Assembly (NCBI GenBank): GCA_964631325.1
Contig: CAZVWJ010000005.1
Location: 1 to 64,000 of the forward strand
DNA length: 64,000 nt
Origin: CAZVWJ01 sp964631325
GTDB taxonomy: Bacteria; T1Sed10-126
Direction of reading: 5' to 3'
The notes under the pieces are model-generated. The model was given only the letters and a program-made list of their open reading frames with translations, was not told where the DNA came from and searched no databases. Shown here in pieces: positions 52,173-59,828 of the stretch (its first letter is position 1; each line of letters begins with the position of its first letter). Made by a program: the position numbers and the translations under genes.

Positions 52173-53337
52173 ACAGGCTAAACAAAATTTATTTCAAGGA
52201 ATTAAGAACGTGTTGCTCTACTTCGTCCTCGGGGTAGCCGGAATAGTTGTCAGTATCCCAATGCTCTGGATGGTTATTACCGCTTTTAAAGAACCGGGTA
52301 CTGCTCTCGAAGCTCAATTTTTTCCTCAAACAAAAAAAACAATCCCGGCTGAATCGGAAAATCCTTTAAAAATCACCCGGAAAAATCCAATTCACTCCCT
52401 GAAATCTCTAAAGACAACTCGAAAAAACGGTAAGATAAAGATTATGGTTGACGAGCCGGGCGCCGAATCGGTCCGGCTAAAGGTAAATGGAAAGGCAATT
52501 TTACTGGATAAAGTCAACAAAAAATGGGTAACCAACCTCTCGTTCGCCAAACTTCCCTTAAAAGCGCGTCTACAGGTAAACTACCCGTTCTTCACTGCCC
52601 TGGGTCACCTCTACACCTTTAAAAACTTTACTAACATTGCCACTAACCCCGATTTTCCGTTCGGACTTTTCTTTATTAACAGCCTGGTAGTAGCAGTCTT
52701 TTGTGGGCTTTTAACAGTACTGCTCTGCGGAATGGCCGGCCACGCTTTTGCTCGCAAAGAATTTATCGGGCAACAAATTATATTTTATGGACTAATCGGG
52801 ATTATGCTTGTGCCGGGTTTGATGTTCTTTGTTCCCCAGTTTGGCCTGGCCATCCAAATTGGAAACATAAAATTTTTTGGCTACACCCTCCAGGAACTGG
52901 GTATCTTTGGGATGAACACTTATGCGGGGATGATTGTTCCCCATCTTGGTAATGTTTTTGGCCTGTTCTTGCTCAAACAATACATCGAAACAATTCCCGA
53001 TTCACTTTACGAAGCTGCTAAAATGGACGGAGCTTCAGAATGGCAACTGTTCACCAAAATAAGCGTCCCACTTTCTATGCCAATGATGGTCACGCTTTTT
53101 CTCCTGGTTTTTATAATGCAGTGGTCAAATTTTCTCTGGCAACTGGTAATGAACACCCCGGACTCAGCCTTGCGGACCCTTCCCGTGGGTCTTGCTTTGT
53201 TCCGTGGCCAATATGCCAATGAGTGGACCCTGATGATGGCCGGAGCCTGTTTCTCAATTATTCCTATTGCAATTCTTTTTGCTTCGGTTCAGAGATATTT
53301 CATCGAAGGGCTGACCGAAGGAGCCGTAAAAGGCTAA
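52165..53337 (+). CDS. Sugar ABC transporter permease (MalG type) with periplasmic insertion
   Basis: 390 aa, against about 275-300 for usual MalG. The first helix (residues 14-45) ends in TAFKEPG as normal, but then about 90 extra residues (roughly 52-145) precede the normal NFTN...FFINSLVVA region. The insertion contains IKIMVDEPGAESVRLKVNG, then ILLDKVNKKWVTNLSFAKLP, a strand pattern like an E-set/Ig module. Being between the first two helices, it should face the periplasm, where it could contact the binding protein or sugar. The EAA loop is LYEAAKMDGASEWQLFTKI. It overlaps malF by 8 bp. Confidence 0.9.
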   Translation: MNKQAKQNLFQGIKNVLLYFVLGVAGIVVSIPMLWMVITAFKEPGTALEAQFFPQTKKTIPAESENPLKITRKNPIHSLKSLKTTRKNGKIKIMVDEPGAESVRLKVNGKAILLDKVNKKWVTNLSFAKLPLKARLQVNYPFFTALGHLYTFKNFTNIATNPDFPFGLFFINSLVVAVFCGLLTVLLCGMAGHAFARKEFIGQQIIFYGLIGIMLVPGLMFFVPQFGLAIQIGNIKFFGYTLQELGIFGMNTYAGMIVPHLGNVFGLFLLKQYIETIPDSLYEAAKMDGASEWQLFTKISVPLSMPMMVTLFLLVFIMQWSNFLWQLVMNTPDSALRTLPVGLALFRGQYANEWTLMMAGACFSIIPIAILFASVQRYFIEGLTEGAVKG

Positions 53338-53435
53338 ATACTAAATTCAGATTAAATCTTTTAGCACTTATAGTCCCTCCGCATGCGATTTATCTCACTT
53401 TTTCAATATTTTTAACTTAATGAGGAGAATATAGA

Positions 53436-55427
53436 GTGGAAAATCAAAACCAGACAGCGTTGACAATGGCAGTGCACGCCCATCAACCCGTGGGCAACTA
53501 TCCGCATGTTTTTGAAGACCTTACAGAAGAATCATACCGGCCTTTCCTGGAAGCTTTTCAACAGGCAGGCGAATTTACAATTGGTTACCATGCCTCCGGT
53601 CCACTGTTAAAGTGGTGGGAAGAGAATGAGCCTGAGATGATTGATTTGCTGGGAAGACTAATTGAAGAGGATAAACTGGAGCTAATAGCAGCCGGATTTT
53701 ACGAACCAATTCTCCCTATTATTTCTGCCGAAGACCGGAAATACCAAATTGAAAAATATCTACAGTACGCGGAAAATACTTTTGACACGCGTCCCCGGGG
53801 ACTGTGGCTGACAGAGCGGGTCTGGATTCCTTCACTCCCTACTGACCTTGCTCCCCTGGGAATCGAATACACGATTGTCGATGATTTCCACTTCAAGGCG
53901 GCCGGCTGGGACATGGATTCTCTCAGTGGTTACTATACCACGGAACACGGGGGAGAACCGCTAAATATTTTTCCGATCAGTCAGGAACTGCGCTACCGAA
54001 TACCGTTTCATGACGTTCCACGAATCAAAGAATATCTGGGTAATTCGGAAGCTGATTCACTGACAATGGCAGACGACGCAGAAAAATTTGGAAGCTGGCC
54101 GGACACCCAAAAATGGATTTACGAAGATGGCTGGCTTGAACGCTTTCTTAACGCCGCCGGCGACCAAGAAATACTACTGCACAGCCCCGGGCAAATAATT
54201 GAAAAAAAAGCCTCTTCCGGTCGTTGCTATCTGCCAACAGCCTCCTATGAGGAAATGATGGAGTGGGCTCTTCCCACTGAGCAACGCGGGGAATACCTTG
54301 ACTGGAAACACCACCACGAAGAGAAAGCTAAAAAATTCGGAAAAGGGGGGTTTTTCAACCACTTTCTCGTTAAATACGCGGAAAGCAACCGACTTCACAA
54401 GCGTATGCAATGGTTAAGCAGCCAAATTGAAAAGGAAAACCAACCGGAGGCTGCTAAACATTTATTTCGAGCTCAGTGCAACGACGTCTACTGGCACGGC
54501 GTTTTTGGGGGGCTCTGTCTACCTAATCTGCGCAGTCAACTGTGGGCAGAACTCTGCACAGCCCACAACAAGCTTGACTTAAAAATCGATCAGACGCTTC
54601 TAAAGAAAGATTTTGATCGCGATGGTCGGAAAGAAATTATTTTCCAAAATGAGCGTCAGTTTGGTGTCATAGAACCCTATAACGGCGGCCAAATCGTAGA
54701 TTGGGAAATATATCCCGAAGGGAGAAATGTATTGGACAGCCTGTCCCGCCGCTGGGAATCTTACCTTGAGGAAGAAACAACCGAAGAAGTCGAAGTTGAT
54801 GAAGCAACCGGAGAAGTCGAATCAATTCACCACCGAAAGACTATAGTGCCCGATGAATGGCTTGAGAATTGGAGCGCTGATCCGGTCCCACGCGCCGGGT
54901 TCCAACCGGTTTATTACGTAAACGAAACACTGGATGCTCATTCAGTCATGCGCCAAAACGGGATAGAATTTCCGCTTCACGGCTCATTCCCCAATGAAAT
55001 CGAACTCGGAGAAAATGAAATCACTTTGAATTTCGAGGGGATCATCTCGGAAATTGCCTATCAATTCACCCCGGAATCTTTGCACTGGGGAGCAAAACGT
55101 TCCGACGAACCGGCCGGTTTATGGGGACTTTCGCTGACTTTTGGTTTTCGCTCCCCAAAATCCGAGGACTCGTATCTGGAAACCGAAAATCAACAGTGGG
55201 GAGCCAACAAAATTCAACAAAAAACTGTAGAAAAGGGCAGGTTAACCGACGAACTGGCTGGCGTGATCCTACGTTTCAAGTCCCCACAGCCGCTTCAACT
55301 AATTACTTATCCCGTAAAAACTATTTCCCGCTCAGAAGAGGACGCCGAAAGAATTTACCAGGGTACCTGCCTGGTTTTCTTGACTCGAAGATCAAAAATG
55401 TCACTCAACTGGCAATTAACTCCCTAA
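53436..55427 (+). CDS. GH57 alpha-amylase / 4-alpha-glucanotransferase
   Basis: 663 aa, no signal peptide, so cytoplasmic. GH57 motifs are visible: VHAHQPVGNYPHVFE (motif 1), GLWLTERVWIP with catalytic Glu127, and MADDAEKFGSWP containing the second catalytic Asp. The C-terminal half (FDRDGRKEIIFQNERQFGVI, VRLP-like jelly-roll region) matches the DUF1925/DUF1926 domains of 4-alpha-glucanotransferases. GTG start with GAGGAG upstream. It follows the permease genes by 98 bp and probably processes imported maltodextrins by disproportionation or hydrolysis. Confidence 0.9.
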   Translation: MENQNQTALTMAVHAHQPVGNYPHVFEDLTEESYRPFLEAFQQAGEFTIGYHASGPLLKWWEENEPEMIDLLGRLIEEDKLELIAAGFYEPILPIISAEDRKYQIEKYLQYAENTFDTRPRGLWLTERVWIPSLPTDLAPLGIEYTIVDDFHFKAAGWDMDSLSGYYTTEHGGEPLNIFPISQELRYRIPFHDVPRIKEYLGNSEADSLTMADDAEKFGSWPDTQKWIYEDGWLERFLNAAGDQEILLHSPGQIIEKKASSGRCYLPTASYEEMMEWALPTEQRGEYLDWKHHHEEKAKKFGKGGFFNHFLVKYAESNRLHKRMQWLSSQIEKENQPEAAKHLFRAQCNDVYWHGVFGGLCLPNLRSQLWAELCTAHNKLDLKIDQTLLKKDFDRDGRKEIIFQNERQFGVIEPYNGGQIVDWEIYPEGRNVLDSLSRRWESYLEEETTEEVEVDEATGEVESIHHRKTIVPDEWLENWSADPVPRAGFQPVYYVNETLDAHSVMRQNGIEFPLHGSFPNEIELGENEITLNFEGIISEIAYQFTPESLHWGAKRSDEPAGLWGLSLTFGFRSPKSEDSYLETENQQWGANKIQQKTVEKGRLTDELAGVILRFKSPQPLQLITYPVKTISRSEEDAERIYQGTCLVFLTRRSKMSLNWQLTP

Positions 55428-55601
55428 ACCAACCCCCCTGAATCTCCTCACATTTTTTAATATATAACACATCTTATATAGAACTTTCATTGTCAAACTT
55501 GGCCCAACAAACCATAATTCAAAGGTCAATGACTTCCGAATTTCCGGCGCTTCGCGCCTTCACCCTGAATGGCATTTTAGTGGCATTAGAAAGTTCTGCA
55601 C

Positions 55602-55650
55602 AACATAACATCAACATATCATGATATGTCCATACAATGATATGTTGACT
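55602..55650. repeat. AT-rich palindrome P3
   Basis: AACATATCATGATATGTCCATACAATGATATGTT-like sequence, closely matching P2. It lies in the 311-bp gap between the convergent GH57 and debranching-enzyme genes, which otherwise holds no gene. Confidence 0.55.
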
Positions 55651-55738
55651 TGCTAATATTGAAACTTAATCCACTCTATATAAGTTGTCCTTACAAAAAC
55701 TGAGCTTACCGGCCGTTTCTTGATGGATTTAAAAGGTG

Positions 55739-57724
55739 CTACATTTTATTCACCTTATTGCGAATGTAACGCAGGGCGGCTACACTCCAAGCCTGGTGGA
55801 AGCAACCCCGGGGGGAGTGAGGCGAACTCCCGTCAAAAATTTCTGAAACACAACCTACGCCGGCTTCCTCCAGACGCTCACAAAAAGGTCGGCTTATTTC
55901 TTCTAACCGGCTTTTTACCTCTTGTTCGGGAAATACTGCTTCCAGTGTCTTGGCGTAAGGATACAACAGCCAGGGCCAGACCGTGCCCTGGTGATAGGCT
56001 TCATCACGAATTTCTCTGGGCCCGGTGTGCTGCCCCTTGTATTCAGGATGTTCAGGCGAAAGAGTCCTTAATCCCAGAGGCACTTTTAGATGTTTATCAA
56101 TTGTCCGGATCATTTGCCGGCCCCGCTTGCGATCCGCGGAAATCGGGAAACCCGGGGCAAAAACAAAAATCTGATTGGGCCGCAGCCTTTTGTCGGGCCT
56201 ACCGTCAGGGTCGAGGCGATCCAGGTAATATCCATCCTGACACCAGTAAGAAGATTTAAACACTTCCCGGACACGCCGGGCAATTTTAGAATACTTCTCC
56301 TCTACCCTCTTTTCCTCAAGTTCTCCGGCAAGTTTAGCTGCGAATGAAAGAGTATTATACCACAGGGCCTGAATTTCCACCGGATAACCGTCTCGAGGAG
56401 TTACAACTTTCCCCCTGTATTTGGCGTCCATCCAGGTAAGCTGGGTTCCCTTTTTCCCGGAAAAAAGCAAACCCGTCTCCCGGTCATAGTGTATTCCATA
56501 CCGGGTCCCTTCCAGATGAAAGTCAATTAACTCTTTCAGCCAGGGGAAACAGGTTTCCAGAACAAAATTCTTTTTTCCTCCGTATTCCCTGTATAAGCGG
56601 ATTGCTTCCACCCAGAGTAAAGTCCCGTCAACTGTATTGTAAGCCGGTTGATTCCCTTCTTCCGGAAAGCGGTTCGGAATCATACCCTGATCAAGATAAT
56701 GGCCAAAAGCAGATATTATATTTCGGGCAACTTTCAGTTTGCCATCAATTAAACAGAGACCTTCCAGGCAGAGCATTGTATCCCGGCCCCAGTCGGCGAA
56801 CCAGGGGTAACCGGCAATTATTGAATTCAAAGTTTCATCCCGCCGGACAATAAAATGTTCCGCTCCCCAATCCAGGGTCGAATCAAGATCAAACTTCTCT
56901 TCATCAATACTATTTTCTTCAGGCAATGAAGGACGGGATATTTCCCCGCACCGTGAAAAATTCACTTCCACCTCGGGGGAAATAATCAGCCGCTGGCTAT
57001 TTATATCCGGAGACAATTTTATCCGTCCAGGTTTAAAGGCAAACTCCTGTTCAGTTTCTCCTCGACGTGCGTCTTCACTGTAAAGCGGTAGTTTAACCCA
57101 AGAATCATCCGGAATGAAGTGTCCGTTATACCCGGTTATAAACGCTTTACAGTCAGTTTCACAGTCTTTTACACCAACCAGACAAGAAATTCCGCTATCA
57201 ATTTGCTCAGGCTCCGAGTGTTTTTTCAGCGAGAGGGGGTTGAAATCAGAAGTCCCCTCCCCGGTCATCTGAAACTGACCGGGTTCTGTGCGCAAATCAT
57301 CATGAGGACGGAGAACAAAATATGGTTCTAACTCAATTGATCCGGGAATATTATTGTTCTCAAAAAATATGTCCAGGTAAGATTCGTTTTTATTTTGCGG
57401 AAGCCTCAATCGGAAGTTCACAGAAACTGGTTCTTCTGCAAAAAAAGTGGGGGCGGGGGTATAAGCAAAGCTGTCAAACTCCACCGGTTGCTGATTTATA
57501 AATAATTCAAACCAATTTACGAGATTAATTCGCCCAACGGGGGGGGTTAAGGCATGAGTATAAAGGGTATGATAACGGCGAAATGGCTTACCAGTCAGTG
57601 GGCCGGATGCATATCCTCCATAAGAATTAGTAGTCAGCCATTCCCGGGGAACCTCCGGTGATTTTACTGATTTTTCCAATTCAATTATCTTTTTCTGGAA
57701 CACATTCTCACACCCTGAAAACAT
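55739..57724 (-). CDS. Glycogen debranching enzyme (amylo-alpha-1,6-glucosidase, GH133)
   Basis: About 661 aa from ATG 57724; the frame runs open to 57880, but that extension is REP-like repeat sequence. A GTG eight codons later is also possible. N-terminal GDE domain (EWLTTNSYGGYASGPLTG, RYHTLYTHALTPPVGR) and C-terminal GDE domain with WFADWGRDTMLCLEGL, NTVDGTLLWVEA and LTWMDAKYRGKVVTPRDGYP. No signal peptide: cytoplasmic. It removes alpha-1,6-linked glucose from limit dextrins or glycogen, complementing the GH57 enzyme. Convergent with GH57. Confidence 0.9.
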   Translation of the reverse strand: MFSGCENVFQKKIIELEKSVKSPEVPREWLTTNSYGGYASGPLTGKPFRRYHTLYTHALTPPVGRINLVNWFELFINQQPVEFDSFAYTPAPTFFAEEPVSVNFRLRLPQNKNESYLDIFFENNNIPGSIELEPYFVLRPHDDLRTEPGQFQMTGEGTSDFNPLSLKKHSEPEQIDSGISCLVGVKDCETDCKAFITGYNGHFIPDDSWVKLPLYSEDARRGETEQEFAFKPGRIKLSPDINSQRLIISPEVEVNFSRCGEISRPSLPEENSIDEEKFDLDSTLDWGAEHFIVRRDETLNSIIAGYPWFADWGRDTMLCLEGLCLIDGKLKVARNIISAFGHYLDQGMIPNRFPEEGNQPAYNTVDGTLLWVEAIRLYREYGGKKNFVLETCFPWLKELIDFHLEGTRYGIHYDRETGLLFSGKKGTQLTWMDAKYRGKVVTPRDGYPVEIQALWYNTLSFAAKLAGELEEKRVEEKYSKIARRVREVFKSSYWCQDGYYLDRLDPDGRPDKRLRPNQIFVFAPGFPISADRKRGRQMIRTIDKHLKVPLGLRTLSPEHPEYKGQHTGPREIRDEAYHQGTVWPWLLYPYAKTLEAVFPEQEVKSRLEEISRPFCERLEEAGVGCVSEIFDGSSPHSPRGCFHQAWSVAALRYIRNKVNKM

Positions 57725-57730
57725 TAACTT

Positions 57731-57910
57731 GTTGTAACTACTCACATATCCTCTCTCCCCTGGTGGGAGAGAGCTTGCCCTGCGCATGGACAGGGCCAGA
57801 GAGAGGGGGACTATCAGCTTCTTAGCCGAAATTGTTACGTCAAAAAACCCTTCACCCCCATTTGTATTTTCCCCCATCAAGGGGGAAAAGATTAGGTGAG
57901 CAGTTACAAC
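57731..57910. repeat. REP-like palindrome R9
   Basis: GTTGTAACTACTCACAT and TAGGTGAGCAGTTACAAC close the element. The inner CTCTCTCCCCTGGTGGGAGAG and GCGCATGGACAGGG match R8, with extra sequence inserted between the modules here. It lies directly upstream of the debranching-enzyme start. Confidence 0.75.
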
Positions 57911-57999
57911 TTGTTATTGCTAACAAGAAAATCCGAATTCAACCCTCTCAGGTCCAAAATTAAGATAAGCTACTAAACATCAAAGACTCCATCAAACAA

Positions 58000-58410
58000 T
58001 CACTGAGCTACAATTACAGAATTGTCCTCTTCATCGGTCCTGGGGTTATTTGGGTCCGGTTCCCAGCGTTCATCATTGATCACAAATTTATACTTGTAGC
58101 TGCTCCCTCGCTCCAGATAAGGCTCACCCGAATCTGCGTATTTACGAAAGGGAACTACCACTGTCCACAATCCATCTTTATTTTTAGTTAGCTCAATTAC
58201 CTGGTTATCCTGGCGCTGGTACTGCCAGTTGTTAAATCCCCCGGCAAGACAGACCCGATAAGCAGATGGTTCATAGTATCTAAATTTGACTCCCTTTTTC
58301 ATCACCACTGGTGGACCGAGGCGTTTCCGCAGCGAGGCACAGGAATTTACAAAAATTAAGATCATAACAACAAATAAACAAACAACTCTCCGCCAAAAGT
58401 AATTTTTCAT
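58000..58410 (-). CDS. CBM48-type glycogen-binding lipoprotein
   Basis: 136 aa. ATG 58410 follows AGGTG; the frame opens at GTG 58419. Signal sequence with lipobox FVNSC (Cys about 24). The mature protein is a single E-set/AMPK-glycogen-binding-like domain (YRVCLAGGFNNWQYQRQ, SYKYKFVINDERWEPDPNNP). The form WEPDPNNPR recurs in the GH13 protein at 62.6 kb. No catalytic domain. It probably displays a glucan-binding module on a membrane face. Element E4 is directly upstream. Confidence 0.85.
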   Translation of the reverse strand: MKNYFWRRVVCLFVVMILIFVNSCASLRKRLGPPVVMKKGVKFRYYEPSAYRVCLAGGFNNWQYQRQDNQVIELTKNKDGLWTVVVPFRKYADSGEPYLERGSSYKYKFVINDERWEPDPNNPRTDEEDNSVIVAQ

Positions 58411-58438
58411 AGTTTTCACCTAAAAATTTTAAATCTAA

Positions 58439-58719
58439 GGCTCTGTAGAGACCACCCTTAATGAAACTGAGACTTAAACCTCTTGCGAGACTCATTCCCT
58501 GACGTACGCAGGGCAGGCTCACCCCGCAGTCAATCGGGCATCACCAGTGGGAGCTATAAGAATTATCCTGTAATTTCTCGATTGACTGCTGGGCTCCAAG
58601 GTATCGAAATATATAATCAGCCCCTCCTGGAACCAAATATTTCTATAAATCCGTCTTTGAAGGGTTCAAGCCTCAGTTTTTGTTAGAAACAGACAGTTAA
58701 AAGGGATTTCTACAAAGCC
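58439..58719 (-). repeat. Structured element E4, 281 bp
   Basis: An outer stem pairs GGCTCTGTAG at 58439 with CTACAAAGCC at 58719, and a second stem pairs ACTGAGACTTAAACC with GGGTTCAAGCCTCAGT. On the minus strand the core reads GGATTT, hairpin (ATAGAAATA...TATTTCGAT), ACCTTGGAG, an extended hairpin, GGGAATGAG. Compared with E3, the second hairpin carries about 70 extra bases ending in the inverted pair CAGTCAATCG/CGATTGACTG. It lies between two minus-strand genes, on their coding strand. Confidence 0.7.
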
Positions 58720-58744
58720 AAATCCAAAAACATTTGTCGAGTAT

Positions 58745-59671
58745 TTAAAAAGGAATCATCAAGGAAATCAAATGGGTATTGGAAAGTTTCTCCTGGTTCG
58801 TGAAAGCATAATCTATCCGACCTATTTTCCACTGGATAAAACCAAGCCCCAACCGAAAAGACTCGTTACGGGGGCTCTTAACAAAATACGCCCCCCGGAT
58901 ATGCAGCCGGGCTGCAATCTTAAAATCAACCCCCAGGGACAGTTTCTGCTCATTAGCCACCTCATAATACTGCCAATTGGCGTTAAACGTCGCCTGTCGT
59001 TTGTAAAAAAAATTCATCCCATAAGCAGCAGAAAACTCATAAACCCGGGGAAGCTTGTATTCCCTATCTTCAAAACTGATTTTTGGGCCGAGATTTTTCA
59101 CGGTGGAGCCAAGAGCAAGTAAACTTCGATCCGGAAACAAATGTCTGTATTGATAACCAAGATCCAGAGCATAGCTACGGAACGCTTTATCGTAAATTTT
59201 ACGATGTACGTATTTTAGATTCAGGCCGAGACTATGCTCTTTTCCCACAGGGTATCCGTAACCCAGGGAAAAAGTTCCCTCATAATTTGTGAAATCCCCC
59301 TCATATGCACCAATTTCGTTTCTTTCAATCTGATTTCTATGTAACAGCTTAATTCCCACTCCATAGGAGCCCTTGCCGCGCCGCCCGGCCAGACCAAAAT
59401 ATTCCTGACTCAGGCCAGCCATCCATTCGTTATGTGACGCCCCGAACTGCGTGGTGGCCACCTCACTCAGGCCCGCCGGATTGTAGTAAACGGAAAAGAC
59501 ATCGTTGGTTAAGGCCGCATAACCGCTGCCCATAGTCATAGCCCGAGCACTGGGTTCAATCTTAAGAAAGTCAGCTCCGGAAATTTCCGCACAGTAAGCC
59601 TGAGAAGAAATCCCTGAAAAAACTAATAAACTAAAAAGTAGAATAAAATAACGAAAAAGTTTCAATTTCAA
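58745..59671 (-). CDS. PorV/PorQ-family outer-membrane protein (UPF0164)
   Basis: 308 aa. TTG 59671 has AGGGG six bases upstream. Signal peptide (FILLFSLLVFSGISSQAYCA), then SGADFLKIEPSARAMTMGSG and VFSVYYNPAGLSEVATTQFG, the PorV/PorQ opening, and a barrel ending in LISLMIPF. Divergent from the amylase at 59829. A second member is encoded at 36981. PorV function in type IX secretion is established for Bacteroidota; here the role is inferred from family and from the sorting-domain proteins elsewhere in the window. Confidence 0.85.
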   Translation of the reverse strand: MKLKLFRYFILLFSLLVFSGISSQAYCAEISGADFLKIEPSARAMTMGSGYAALTNDVFSVYYNPAGLSEVATTQFGASHNEWMAGLSQEYFGLAGRRGKGSYGVGIKLLHRNQIERNEIGAYEGDFTNYEGTFSLGYGYPVGKEHSLGLNLKYVHRKIYDKAFRSYALDLGYQYRHLFPDRSLLALGSTVKNLGPKISFEDREYKLPRVYEFSAAYGMNFFYKRQATFNANWQYYEVANEQKLSLGVDFKIAARLHIRGAYFVKSPRNESFRLGLGFIQWKIGRIDYAFTNQEKLSNTHLISLMIPF

Positions 59672-59828
59672 TAATATCCCCTGATATTATCAGTATGATA
59701 GTTTTATTATGAGCGAACAACCTATATAATTCAACAGATAAACAAATTTAACCACTTCCACCCTCCTTATAATTGAGACTTAACCATCCTCTTTTTGAAG
59801 AGGATTTAACAACAGAGGGACTTAATTA

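Noticed and set aside
55720..56259. 179-codon plus-strand frame
   Set aside because: Antisense to the debranching-enzyme gene, with no family match and no ribosome site.
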